A stretch of DNA of 64,000 bases from JANXMY01 sp965246745 (GCA_965246745.1 OZ251980.1:2976001-3040000), one strand, 5' to 3'. Positions 15,653 through 24,497 are shown, counted from the stretch's first letter. Notes: a model not told the origin generated them from the letters alone. A program made the numbers and translations.

Positions 15653-16258
15653 CAGCGTGATGGTTTTGGTGCAGACCCTCCGAACAAGCCGGCCCCGGCG
15701 GCAGTCAAAGACGGTGTGCTCGGTCCCCGCTGTTTGAGTCGTCTGCCGCAGCAGCCCGTCATGGCCCGGCGTCGCCTTGACCGAAGTTTCGGCCGGCGCG
15801 GCGCGGTCGGCCACCGCGAGGTCGTCCGCGCCCCGGCGCAGGCCGGGCGGGAGCGCCGCAATCCCGCGCAAGAGGTCCCGCTCCGCCCCGCTGCCTCCGA
15901 GCGCCGCCCCCGACACCGACAAAACCTGCCCCGCCGGCGACACCGTCACCGTCCGCGAAATCGCGTCCGACGGATGCGCCTCGTCCGCAAACCCCGGCTC
16001 CGGCGCAAGCGTCACCAACAGCGTCGCCGTCCCGTCCGCCGCCACCGCCAGCGCCGTTTCGGAGAGCCGCTCGACCACCGGCGGCCTGTATTCCCCGTCT
16101 TCCGTCACCGTTTCGAGCGCCGCCTGCGGGTCATCGAAATACGGGTCCCGCTGGATCAAAAATCGCTGCGTTTCCCCGCGTGCCCAGCGATACCGGGGCG
16201 AAGCCGTCAAAAAAGCCGCGCCGACGGGCGCGGCAGCCATGCAAACACTCATACACAT
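15539..16258 (-). CDS. Hypothetical protein
   Basis: About 239 residues from the ATG at 16258 (other Met codons at 16252 and 16240). The body has beta-strand character (ALAVAADGTATLLVTLAPEPG, ISRTVTVSPAGQVLSVSG) and a C-terminal segment TVFDCRRGRLVRRVCTKTITLSLTM with two Cys. I do not recognise a family. It may be anchored or exported, as the N-terminus is weakly hydrophobic (MAAAPVGAAFLTASP). Divergent from the EcoRV-type endonuclease gene with about 110 nt between. Confidence 0.5.
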   Translation of the reverse strand: MCMSVCMAAAPVGAAFLTASPRYRWARGETQRFLIQRDPYFDDPQAALETVTEDGEYRPPVVERLSETALAVAADGTATLLVTLAPEPGFADEAHPSDAISRTVTVSPAGQVLSVSGAALGGSGAERDLLRGIAALPPGLRRGADDLAVADRAAPAETSVKATPGHDGLLRQTTQTAGTEHTVFDCRRGRLVRRVCTKTITLSLTMTNRGRRGSDDFGHVVPSSQVVQTFSLERRADRP

Positions 16259-16368
16259 ATTATAGCCGATTGGGGGCAAACTCTGCAAGGCGGGCAGACG
16301 CGAAAGAAAGCCGATGTGTATTCTGTTTGCGGCAGGAGTCCCAGGAGCGCTTGGCGAACTAAGCGGGC

Positions 16369-17175
16369 ATGGACCCGACCGAATCCGCAGATTGGTTTCT
16401 TGGATTGCTACAGCAGGAAGCCGCGACCTTTGAAGACTTGGTCTCGACAAATACCGGCGATTGGATCGTCAAAGGCTTCATTGACATTTTTCAGAATGTT
16501 TATACTATTTCCGCCGACACCAAAGTTGTTTCCAAACTGATTGAGCTGATGCTGTTCCCCAATTTTGTCGCCTTTGCCGTCAAGCATCGCTTCAAGCTGG
16601 TTTTGTCGCGCGAGCAAAACCATTATCCCGATATGACGTTCTTAGCGGAAGACGGCAGCAAGTTTGCAGTGGATTTGAAGAGCACGTATCGGACTGACGC
16701 CGGCAATGTCAACTCCATGACACTGGGGGCGTTCACCGGCTATTTTCGCAGTCGCGAGTCCACCAAAAACGCCACTTACCCTTACAGCCAGTACGTCGGT
16801 CACTTTGTGCTGGGCGTCATTTATTCTCGAGCGGAATTGAAAGCAGATGAGCTGCGTACCTACACCACTGCCGATCTGCACGAAATCCCCTCGGTTGTGA
16901 AAGATTTGCAGTTCTTCGCGCAGCCGAAATACCGCATCGCCAAAGACCAGCCCGGCAGCGGAAACACAAAAAATATCGGCTCCGTCGCCGCTGTCAGCGC
17001 TTTGGTGAACGGAATCGGACCGTTTGCCGCGCTCGGCGAGAAAGTTTTCGATGACTACTGGATGTATTACCTGACGCGAGACATGGCCCGTGCGGCAGAG
17101 CTTAAACAGCCGCCCTACAATAATCTTAAAACCTACCTGGAATACAAGTCTGGGCCGCAAGGGGGCAGGCAATGA
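16369..17175 (+). CDS. EcoRV-type type II restriction endonuclease
   Basis: A 268-residue homodimeric PD-(D/E)xK endonuclease of the EcoRV family, predicted to cut GATATC. The active site is intact: Asp88 in QNHYPDMTF, Asp102 and Lys104 in FAVDLKSTY, matching EcoRV Asp74, Asp90 and Lys92. SADTKVVSKLIEL, TLGAFTGYFRSRESTKN, YPYSQYVGH and the recognition loop GSGNTKNIGS also match EcoRV as I remember it. The conserved recognition loop is why I predict the same specificity. Its TGA overlaps the ATG of the methylase (ATGA). GATATC is present in the window at 41221, so the host must methylate it. Confidence 0.92.
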   Translation: MDPTESADWFLGLLQQEAATFEDLVSTNTGDWIVKGFIDIFQNVYTISADTKVVSKLIELMLFPNFVAFAVKHRFKLVLSREQNHYPDMTFLAEDGSKFAVDLKSTYRTDAGNVNSMTLGAFTGYFRSRESTKNATYPYSQYVGHFVLGVIYSRAELKADELRTYTTADLHEIPSVVKDLQFFAQPKYRIAKDQPGSGNTKNIGSVAAVSALVNGIGPFAALGEKVFDDYWMYYLTRDMARAAELKQPPYNNLKTYLEYKSGPQGGRQ

Positions 17176-18128
17176 CCGCGCTGCCGTTCGCCATCGCTCA
17201 TGTCGGCACTCCGCCGATCAAGTGCCAGGGGATCAAGACAAAGCTGATCCCCTTTATCTTTTCCAGCGTTTCCTGGAACGGCGATGGAATTTGGATCGAG
17301 CCGTTTTTAGGCTCCGGGGTCGTCGCTTTTAATCTTGCCCCGCAGCGGGCGCTGCTGACCGACACCAATCCGCATATTATCCGGTTGTATCAAGCGATTC
17401 AGTGCGGCGAGATAGGCCGCGAAAGCGCACGAGAGTTTTTGGAATGCGAAGGGCGAAAACTGGTCGGCGGCGAAGATGCTTACTATTATGAAGTCCGCAG
17501 GCGATTTAACGAAAAGCATTCACCGTTTGATTTTTTGTTTCTGAACCGGTCTTGTTTCAACGGCGTCATGCGCTTCAACCGAAGCGGCGGCTTTAATGTG
17601 CCTTTCGGACACAAACCGCAGCGGTTCGCGCCCGCTTATATCACAAAAATTGTCAACCAAATCGGCTGGGTCGCTCGGCAGATGCAGGGAAAAGACTGGC
17701 AGTTCCGCGTCTCATCGTGGCAGAAAGCGCTCGCCGATGCCGGTGCCGACGATTTCGTTTATTTGGACCCGCCCTATATCGGGCGCAGCGCGGACTACTT
17801 CAATTCTTGGGGCAGCACCGAAGCGGAAAATCTTGCAGAAGCGGCGCAGAGGCTTTCCGGCGGCTACGCGCTTTCCATGTGGCTGGAAAACCGCTATCGC
17901 AGGAACGAGCATCTCGCGCAGGTCTGGTCGGAAGGCGAGCTGCGCGTGTGCAGTCACTTCTACCATGTGGGCGCGAGCGAAGGCTTGCGTAACGAAATGG
18001 ACGAAGCGCTCGTCATCAAACCGGGCTTCGCGATGCCTGATCTTGGGAAGCAGCGGACAAAAGCCGAGCCGCCGCTTGACTTACAGCTCAGTCTTGCCGT
18101 CGAGCGCCGTGCGGTATACCAAATTTAG
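17172..18128 (+). CDS. EcoRV-type adenine-N6 DNA methyltransferase
   Basis: A 318-residue D12-class (alpha-type) adenine methylase that protects the endonuclease target. FMGTG-type motif I is WIEPFLGSGVVAFN (about 35-48) and the catalytic motif IV is DPPY in FVYLDPPYIGR (about 200). VPPIKSQGIKTKL-like HVGTPPIKCQGIKTKLIP, FLNRSCFNGVMRFNRSGGF and HFYHVGASEG are near-diagnostic for M.EcoRV relatives. It follows the endonuclease with a 4-nt overlap, an order that would place methylase expression downstream of nuclease expression. Only 14 nt separate its stop from the stop end of the uvrA-tail fragment. Confidence 0.93.
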   Translation: MTALPFAIAHVGTPPIKCQGIKTKLIPFIFSSVSWNGDGIWIEPFLGSGVVAFNLAPQRALLTDTNPHIIRLYQAIQCGEIGRESAREFLECEGRKLVGGEDAYYYEVRRRFNEKHSPFDFLFLNRSCFNGVMRFNRSGGFNVPFGHKPQRFAPAYITKIVNQIGWVARQMQGKDWQFRVSSWQKALADAGADDFVYLDPPYIGRSADYFNSWGSTEAENLAEAAQRLSGGYALSMWLENRYRRNEHLAQVWSEGELRVCSHFYHVGASEGLRNEMDEALVIKPGFAMPDLGKQRTKAEPPLDLQLSLAVERRAVYQI

Positions 18129-18142
18129 CGGCCCAAATGCGT

Positions 18143-18306
18143 TTACTTCCCGCCAACCAAGCTCTCGCCGCGCAGGACTTTGTCCAAATAGCGTCCGGTG
18201 TGCGAGGCTTTGACTTTGGCGACTTCTTCGGGAGTGCCTTCGGCGACGACCGTGCCGCCGCCGTCGCCGCCCTCGGGTCCCATGTCAACAATCCAGTCGG
18301 CGGCTG
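18143..18306 (-). pseudogene. Diverged second copy of the uvrA 3' end
   Basis: The minus strand encodes 54 residues ending GRYLDKVLRGESLVGGK-stop, in register with the true uvrA C-terminus at 20425-20590. Hand alignment gives about 26 mismatches in 168 nt (roughly 85% identity), mostly codon-position changes plus four amino-acid changes. There is no upstream gene body: the fragment begins exactly where the second restriction gene stops. The moderate divergence means it is either an old duplication or comes from a different uvrA allele. Confidence 0.88.
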
Positions 18307-19227
18307 TTACCCTGTCAGTTCTTGGACAATCTCAGCTTTTTTGGCTTCCGAAACCGGAGCCAGCATATTCACCAAGTCTCGAATCGCAGCGTTCATGCCG
18401 ACGGCCTTTAATGACTGATGGTACAAACCAACAAACTGCTCGAATGAGATTTCGCCCGGCAGGATTTTGGCCCAAAATTCGCTTCCTGCCAAGATCATGT
18501 CATCGGCTAGATACGAGCGGACAGTTCCAGTAAATCTCTTGCCTTCGCCGTCTTTGTTATAGATTGTCGCGAAATAGCCTTCAATCTGCGGGCTGTCTGC
18601 AATCGCGCAGAGTGTCAAAAACTTGGCAAGCTGCGCGGGCGCGTTGGAGCTGTCCAAGTTGCCGCCCAGCTTAATTTCCATGCACAGGCTTTCCGTGTCC
18701 GAAACGCGGACAAACAAGTCAACCGGCTTTTCTTCCAGCGTACCGCTGTCCTCGTAAGCGGCATTGACGATTTCATCTCGCAGAATGCTCTGGCTGACGC
18801 CGGTTGTCACGGATTGGCTCTTCCCGCGCCCGCTTTTTCGATGGCGAGATAGAACCGCGCCTGCTTGGCGGCTGACTTCACTGATTTTCTTCCGTGTCAG
18901 TATGACCTGCCGATCTGCTGCCGAAGCGCTGTGCCGGCGCAGGTCTTCCTTTGTCGCGCCCAAGCCCTGAATGACGGCAGGCACCGAGTCCGGGCCGTAT
19001 CTCAAACGGGCGATTGCTTTGGCGCAGTTTTCCAGGGCGTTGCCGCTTTTCGACTCAAAACTGCTGGTGAAGACCGTGTAAAACAGCACGTCCGGGTCGA
19101 ACTGCGAAAGCAGAAAGTTGTTGGCTTTGCGGCGAAAGTTTTCCGGCGTGTCTTTTTGGAGCGCGGCCAGCATGGTTCGCATTTCTGCCGTGAGCAATTC
19201 AAGAATGGCTTGTGAGTAATCCGGCAA
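18307..19227 (-). CDS. Type II restriction endonuclease, second system (predicted)
   Basis: A 306-residue protein encoded 9 nt behind a DNA methylase. A PD-(D/E)xK-like centre is seen in EEKPVDLFVRVSDT followed by LCMEIKLGGNLDSSNAP (about residues 168-195). The N-terminal FLLSQFDPDVLFYTVFTSSFES and SGNALENCAKAIARLRYG resemble TdeIII-type endonucleases, but I am not certain of that family. Start is TTG at 19227, preceded by AGGGGGAAG. If it were TdeIII-like (GGNCC) it would not fit an adenine methylase, so the specificity is left open. Confidence 0.7.
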   Translation of the reverse strand: MPDYSQAILELLTAEMRTMLAALQKDTPENFRRKANNFLLSQFDPDVLFYTVFTSSFESKSGNALENCAKAIARLRYGPDSVPAVIQGLGATKEDLRRHSASAADRQVILTRKKISEVSRQAGAVLSRHRKSGRGKSQSVTTGVSQSILRDEIVNAAYEDSGTLEEKPVDLFVRVSDTESLCMEIKLGGNLDSSNAPAQLAKFLTLCAIADSPQIEGYFATIYNKDGEGKRFTGTVRSYLADDMILAGSEFWAKILPGEISFEQFVGLYHQSLKAVGMNAAIRDLVNMLAPVSEAKKAEIVQELTG

Positions 19228-19236
19228 GACTTCCCC

Positions 19237-20400
19237 CTAGACAAGTTCCAGTTGATAATATTCAGGCAGGAGCGTTGACGCTCGCAAAGGATAATTACAG
19301 ATTATCAAATGCTGCGTGTCGCGCTCGTTGCGGCCCCGGTTGTTGTAAGTGTAGGTTTTGTCGTAGCGGGCGATCTCAATGCGTGGATTGATCTGTTGCG
19401 CGTCATGGTAAATGTTTTTAATGTAGTCTGTGTCTTTAATAATGATCATTGCCTGGCAGCGAAGATGGGCGAATATCTGTGCGAGCGCCAGTTGATCTTT
19501 CAACGTGAAGGCAAAGTTATCGTAAGCGCTGAACTCGGTGTCGTAGGGGGGATCAAGAAAGCAAAAAGCGTCAGCAGTAAGCTGGTCGCGGTTCAAATCG
19601 AAAAACTGCCGAAAGTCTAAATTGAAAAGCTGACTATTCTCGAACAAGCTGCGGGTGCGGGCCGAGAAAAGCCGGGCGGCCTTGCCCCGGAAGTCTTTAC
19701 CGTTGTAGCCGATGCCGCCGTAGGGGATGTTGAACTTGCCGGCCTTGTTGAACCGGAACATGGAGCCGTAGCAGAACTCGCGCAGAAAGTAAAACGCTGT
19801 GACATCTTCGATTTCTGTTCTCGGTGTATAGAAATCTCGAATATAAGTGTAGAAACCGGCACGGACTGCGGTGGCGATATGGTCGCGCATCAATGCTTCC
19901 GCGAAGCGGACATCGTTGTCTTTTTCCAGTTTCGGCAGGCGGCTGAACTTGGATTTGACTGAAGCAGCAATCGTATCCCATAAACAGCTTGTGTTGCCGA
20001 AAAAATTGGTGAAGTCGTAAACAAAGTCTTTTTCGTAATCGGAAAGGCATTCGGCAACACGCTCGTCCATTTCACGTTTAGAGTTGCCGCCGCGCATTTC
20101 TTCGTAAAGCGCAAGAAGTGAAGGCTGAAGTTGCTCAATAAACGGTTGCAGATTTTCCCACCAGCATACATAGCTGAAGATTATTTCCTCGAATGCCGGG
20201 TCGCCCCGCTTGACGTAATGGTAGAGGCCGATCAGCTTGCCGTTAACATCATTCAGCAGGGACCGCTTCGGCATCAAATTGAAGAAAAACGCCCCGCCGC
20301 CGAAGAACGGCTCGACATAAGTTCGGAACGGCGGGATGTACGGTTTGACCTGCGCGAATTCGCGGCCTTTGCCGCCGGGCCATTTCAAGAGTGTTTCCAT
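19237..20400 (-). CDS. Dam/D12-class adenine-N6 DNA methyltransferase, second system
   Basis: A 387-residue adenine methylase. The N-terminal LLKWPGGKGREFAQVKPYIP and YVEPFFGGGAFFFNL are the D12-class start and SAM-binding motif I; motif IV is DPPY in CFLDPPYDTEF (about 285). A long insertion between them (residues about 75-175) exceeds Dam (278 residues) and may carry the target-recognition region. It is the upstream gene of the pair, so the methylase is made before the nuclease. Its start lies 25 nt past the end of uvrA on the same strand, so it may be read from uvrA transcripts. Confidence 0.9.
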   Translation of the reverse strand: METLLKWPGGKGREFAQVKPYIPPFRTYVEPFFGGGAFFFNLMPKRSLLNDVNGKLIGLYHYVKRGDPAFEEIIFSYVCWWENLQPFIEQLQPSLLALYEEMRGGNSKREMDERVAECLSDYEKDFVYDFTNFFGNTSCLWDTIAASVKSKFSRLPKLEKDNDVRFAEALMRDHIATAVRAGFYTYIRDFYTPRTEIEDVTAFYFLREFCYGSMFRFNKAGKFNIPYGGIGYNGKDFRGKAARLFSARTRSLFENSQLFNLDFRQFFDLNRDQLTADAFCFLDPPYDTEFSAYDNFAFTLKDQLALAQIFAHLRCQAMIIIKDTDYIKNIYHDAQQINPRIEIARYDKTYTYNNRGRNERDTQHLIICNYPLRASTLLPEYYQLELV

Positions 20401-20424
20401 GAGATTCTGCTCCTTGAATGACTG

Positions 20425-23364
20425 CTACTTCCCGCCAACTAAGCTCTCTCCCGCCAAAACTTTTGCCAAATAGCGCCCGGTGTGCGACGCTTTGACTTTT
20501 GCCACGTCTTCGGGGGTTCCTTCGGCCACCACTGTCCCGCCGCCGTCGCCGCCTTCGGGTCCCATGTCAATCAGCCAGTCGGCGGTCTTGATGACGTCCA
20601 AATTGTGCTCAATGACTAACACCGTGTTGCCGGTGTCGGCGAGTCTTTGCAGCACTTGGAGCAGCTTTTGGATGTCGGCGAAGTGCAGGCCCGTGGTCGG
20701 CTCATCTAAGATATACAGCGTGCGGCCCGTGGCGCGTTTCGCCAGCTCGGTGGCGAGCTTGACCCGCTGGGCTTCGCCGCCGGACAACTGAGTCGCGGGC
20801 TGGCCCATGCGGATATAGTCCAGGCCGACATCGTGGATGGTTTTGAGCTTGCGCGTGATGGCGGGGACGGCCTCAAAGAAGGCGACCGCCTGGCCGACGG
20901 TCATCTCGAGAATATCGGCGATAGACTTGCCTTTGTACTTCACTTCCAATGTCTCGCGGTTGTAGCGCTTGCCGTGGCAGACTTCGCAGGGCACATACAC
21001 ATCAGGCAGGAATTGCATCTCGATTTTAATAATGCCGTCGCCTTTGCACGCCTCGCAGCGGCCGCCTTTGACATTGAAGCTAAACCGCCCGGCCTTGTAG
21101 CCGCGCATCCGGGCATCGGCGGTTTTCGAAAATAGGTCGCGGATCATATCGAAGACCCCGGTGTAGGTCGCGGGGTTCGAGCGCGGCGTCCGGCCAATCG
21201 GCGACTGGTCAATGTCTACAATTTTGTCGAGGTTGCCGATGCCGCGAATGGTCTCATGCGGCTCCCACACATGGTGCCCTTTGTTGATTTGGGATTGCAG
21301 CTTGGGAAAGAGCGTCTCTTGAATGAGCGTGGACTTGCCCGATCCCGAAACGCCGGTGACGCAGACAAAGCAGCCGAGCGGGATTTTCACGGTGACATTT
21401 TGCAGGTTATGCCCGCACGCGCCGACAATCTCCAGAAACTTGTCGCCCGGCTGCCGCCGCTCCTCGGGAATGGCGATTTTGTCCCGGCCCGACAAAAAGC
21501 CGCCGGTGACGCTTTTCGGGTTCGCCATGATCTCGGCGGGAGTCCCCTCGGCGATCACATACCCGCCGTGCTCACCCGCGCCGGGGCCGATGTCAATGAT
21601 CCAGTCGGCGGCGGCCATCGTTTCTTCGTCGTGCTCCACGACAATAATCGTGTTGCCCAGCCCGCGCAGGTGAAACAGCGTGTCAATCAGCTTGGTGTTG
21701 TCCCGCTGATGCAGGCCGATGGACGGTTCATCGAGGATATACAAAACTCCGGTCAGGCCCGACCCGATCTGCGACGCCAAGCGAATGCGCTGCGCTTCCC
21801 CGCCCGCCAGGGTCTTTGCGCCTCGGTCCAAAGTGAGATACCCGAGGCCGACGTTCAGCAAAAATCCTAAACGGGTACGTATCTCGCGGACAATCTGCCG
21901 CCCGATCAGCTGCTGCCGAGCCGTGAGGTGCAAAGTCTCGAACCAGTCATGGGATTTCGCGATGCTCAGGGCGCACAGATCGCTGATATTCAGCCCGCCG
22001 AGCAGCACCGACAGCGCTTCAGGCTTTAGGCGCTTGCCCGCGCAGACCGGGCAGGGCTTTTCGGATTGAAACTGGGCCAGCCACTCTTTGACCCCTTCCG
22101 ATTCGGTCTCGCCGAGCCGTTTTTGCAGCATGCCGACCAGGCCCGAATAGTCCGATGTAAACTGCCGGTTGCGCCCCCATTTATTCCGAAACGTCACCGT
22201 GACATTGCCCGAAACGCCGTACATCAAGGCTTTAAACTGCTCGTCGGTCAGCGTTTCCACCGGCGCTTCCGGGTCGAACTTGAACCGCTCGGCCACGCCC
22301 CGGAACAGCCCCAAAGCCCAGTCGTTGGTATTGCCCGAGCTGGCCGCCACATACGGCGCAATCGCGCCGCCTTCAATGCTGAGCGTCTTGTCCGGGATAA
22401 TCAATTCAGGGTCGAACTCGGTCTTGATGCCCAGTCCGTGACACTCCGGGCACGCGCCGTAAGGGGAGTTGAACGAAAACAAGCGCGGCTCGATTTCCTC
22501 AAAATTGAACGCCGAATCGGTCGCCGCAAAGCTTTCGGTGAATTCTAAGGCTTCGCCGCCGGCTACGTCTACAACGACCGACCCTTTGCCGTGCTTCACA
22601 GCGACTTCAAACGAGTCGGCCAGCCGCTTAGCAAGCGTAGACGACGCCCCCCCGCCCCCAATAATGGGGGAGTCAGATTTAGCCTTGTCCTCTCCGGTTC
22701 CCCCATTGTTGGGGGCTAGGGGGCGCTTAATCACTACTCTATCCACCACAATCTCAATCGTGTGCATCTTGTAGCGGCCCAGCTCGGGGAGCGTGTCCGA
22801 CGCGAAATCGTACACCGTGCCGTCAATGCGGGCACGGGCAAAGCCTTCGGCTTTGATCTCATCAATCTCTTTTTTGTATTCGCCCTTGCGCCCGCGCACA
22901 ATCGGGGCCATGATCTGTATCCGCGTTCCTTCGGGCAGCTCCAAAGTGCGGTCTACCATCTGCTCAATGGTCTGCTTGGTCAGCGGCAGCCCGGTCACGG
23001 GGTCATGCGGCACGCCGACCCGCGCAAACAGCAGGCGCAGGTAGTCGTAAATCTCCGTCACGGTCCCCACGGTCGAGCGCGGGTTGCGCGACGTAGACTT
23101 CTGATCAATAGACACGGCGGGCGACAGCCCTTCGATATGGTCCACATCGGGCTTGTCCATCTGCCCGAGAAACTGCCGGGCATACGCCGACAGCGACTCC
23201 ACATACCGCCGCTGCCCTTCGGCATAGATCGTATCAAACGCCAGCGACGACTTGCCCGACCCTGACAGGCCCGTAATCACCACCAGCTTATCGCGCGGAA
23301 TGTCCAGCGAGATGTCTTTGAGATTGTTCTGCCGTGCGCCCTGAATACGAATAAAATCAGCCAT
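20425..23364 (-). CDS. uvrA: Excinuclease ABC subunit A
   Basis: A 979-residue DNA damage-recognition ATPase of nucleotide excision repair. Both ATP sites are present (Walker A GLSGSGKSS near 33 and GVSGSGKSTL near 650; LSGGEAQRVKLATEL), as are zinc-binding CPECHGLG and CEACKGDG...CEVCHGKR. The protein is about 30 residues longer than usual because residues about 213-240 (LAPNNGG...SPIIGGGG) are encoded by a family 1 palindromic element between VVIKRP and LAKRLADSFE; the frame is kept. Start ATG at 23364. Confidence 0.96.
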   Translation of the reverse strand: MADFIRIQGARQNNLKDISLDIPRDKLVVITGLSGSGKSSLAFDTIYAEGQRRYVESLSAYARQFLGQMDKPDVDHIEGLSPAVSIDQKSTSRNPRSTVGTVTEIYDYLRLLFARVGVPHDPVTGLPLTKQTIEQMVDRTLELPEGTRIQIMAPIVRGRKGEYKKEIDEIKAEGFARARIDGTVYDFASDTLPELGRYKMHTIEIVVDRVVIKRPLAPNNGGTGEDKAKSDSPIIGGGGASSTLAKRLADSFEVAVKHGKGSVVVDVAGGEALEFTESFAATDSAFNFEEIEPRLFSFNSPYGACPECHGLGIKTEFDPELIIPDKTLSIEGGAIAPYVAASSGNTNDWALGLFRGVAERFKFDPEAPVETLTDEQFKALMYGVSGNVTVTFRNKWGRNRQFTSDYSGLVGMLQKRLGETESEGVKEWLAQFQSEKPCPVCAGKRLKPEALSVLLGGLNISDLCALSIAKSHDWFETLHLTARQQLIGRQIVREIRTRLGFLLNVGLGYLTLDRGAKTLAGGEAQRIRLASQIGSGLTGVLYILDEPSIGLHQRDNTKLIDTLFHLRGLGNTIIVVEHDEETMAAADWIIDIGPGAGEHGGYVIAEGTPAEIMANPKSVTGGFLSGRDKIAIPEERRQPGDKFLEIVGACGHNLQNVTVKIPLGCFVCVTGVSGSGKSTLIQETLFPKLQSQINKGHHVWEPHETIRGIGNLDKIVDIDQSPIGRTPRSNPATYTGVFDMIRDLFSKTADARMRGYKAGRFSFNVKGGRCEACKGDGIIKIEMQFLPDVYVPCEVCHGKRYNRETLEVKYKGKSIADILEMTVGQAVAFFEAVPAITRKLKTIHDVGLDYIRMGQPATQLSGGEAQRVKLATELAKRATGRTLYILDEPTTGLHFADIQKLLQVLQRLADTGNTVLVIEHNLDVIKTADWLIDMGPEGGDGGGTVVAEGTPEDVAKVKASHTGRYLAKVLAGESLVGGK
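22645..22725. repeat. Palindromic element, family 1, in frame inside uvrA
   Basis: About 81 nt (27 codons) with arms around CCCCCAATAATGGGGGAG (22656-22672) and CCCCCATTGTTGGGGG (22700-22715), the same sequence as the element at 2091-2231. It is inserted between two conserved uvrA segments without disrupting the frame, adding about 27 residues. Confidence 0.85.
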
Positions 23365-23382
23365 GTACTGCCCCTAACAAGC

Positions 23383-23410
23383 AAAAACGGGCGGCAAAAA
23401 TGCGCCCGTT
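23383..23410 (-). terminator. Rho-independent terminator downstream of the Uma2 gene
   Basis: On the minus strand an 8-bp stem AACGGGCG/CGCCCGTT with a 9-nt loop is followed by TTTT. It lies between the Uma2 gene at 23486-24094 and uvrA, so it ends the Uma2 transcript before uvrA. Confidence 0.65.
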
Positions 23411-23485
23411 CCCAATCCGTTACCTGGAAAACATTTGTTCTATTCAGTGTACCCTAAGAACCCGCCCCCGTCAATCCAAACCGCG

Positions 23486-24094
23486 TTAATCCGCAAACAC
23501 GTCCGCCACGGAAACCAACAGACCGGGGAACACCCGCGACGCCACGGTCTGTCCTTGCCCGTAAACCGCCGCGCTCGCCGTCCCGCTCGGCGAAAGCGCC
23601 AGCACTTCGACCGTACCGCCCTCGGGCCGCACCACCCAGCACTCGCAGACGCCGATGGTGACGTAGTCCGCAATTTTATCGCCCAAAATCCGCTGCGTCT
23701 CGCTGTCCGAGATAATCTCGACGACCAGTTCCGGCGCGGCCTCTAATGGCCCTTTCGCGGGCCGCCCGCCGGCCTGCGCCAGCCGGGCAGCGCTGATGAA
23801 CAGCACATCCGGCTGCCGCACCTGCATCTTCGGGAATCGCCGAATCAGCACATCAAACGGGGCAAAAAGCGCTTTGCCAAGCCCGCTATCACGAGCAAAA
23901 TCACGCAGCAGATCATATACGTTCCCCGCAATTGCCTGATGGTCCCATGTCGCGCCCGGCATAAAAATCCTCACTCCGTTGACAATATCGTATCGTCCAT
24001 AGACCGTTGGCTCCGCCATGTAAGCGTCATACGTCAGCTCATTCGGCTGTTCGCTTTTGATTGTGACAACAGGCGCTTCGGTTGTGATCGCCAT
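23486..24094 (-). CDS. Uma2 family PD-(D/E)xK protein (copy 1)
   Basis: A 202-residue Uma2-family protein, a restriction-endonuclease-like fold of unknown role that is expanded in cyanobacteria and several other phyla. Active-site-like residues are in VRQPDVLFIS and ELVVEIISDSETQ. Good ribosome binding site AAGGAGGAAA before the ATG at 24094. It is closely related to 24929-25525: the C-terminal halves (LEAAPELVVEIISDSETQ, ADYVTIGV) are nearly identical. The two flank the PIN toxin-antitoxin pair in the same orientation. Confidence 0.9.
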   Translation of the reverse strand: MAITTEAPVVTIKSEQPNELTYDAYMAEPTVYGRYDIVNGVRIFMPGATWDHQAIAGNVYDLLRDFARDSGLGKALFAPFDVLIRRFPKMQVRQPDVLFISAARLAQAGGRPAKGPLEAAPELVVEIISDSETQRILGDKIADYVTIGVCECWVVRPEGGTVEVLALSPSGTASAAVYGQGQTVASRVFPGLLVSVADVFAD

Positions 24095-24212
24095 CGGGTT
24101 TCCTCCTTAACTCCACTGGATTCAGCTTCAGTGTACCACGCGCCGTTCGGCCCGTCAAGACGGGTACAATACACGCGTAAACCACTGAAAGCACCGAAAC
24201 GGAGGCGCACAG

Positions 24213-24497
24213 ATGACACTGACGATTGAGCTGCCGGACGCGGACGAAGCGGCTTGGAACGCGGAAGCGGCGCGGCGGGGGGTGACGCCCGACGCGCTCC
24301 TGCGGGAAGCGGCGCGAGACAAAATGCAGGAATTGATTGCCGGGCTGAAAGACCGGCGGACGCCGCAGTCGCTCACTGAGCTTCGGCCCAAACTCCTGCC
24401 GCCGCCGGGCAAGACGGCCATGCAGATGATTGTCGGGCAGTGGCCCGGCGAAGAGACCGATGAAGAGCTGCAAGCCGCTCTGAAAGCGATGGGCTGA
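24213..24497 (+). CDS. Antitoxin candidate of the PIN pair
   Basis: A 94-residue protein. The N-terminus MTLTIELPDADEAAWNAEA resembles a short DNA-binding strand-helix antitoxin start, and the C-terminus (WPGEETDEELQAALKAMG) would be the toxin-binding tail. A TACAAT hexamer (about 24166) and GGAGG in ACGGAGGCGCAC precede it. Its TGA overlaps the next gene's start (TGATG), the usual antitoxin-toxin coupling. Confidence 0.72.
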   Translation: MTLTIELPDADEAAWNAEAARRGVTPDALLREAARDKMQELIAGLKDRRTPQSLTELRPKLLPPPGKTAMQMIVGQWPGEETDEELQAALKAMG

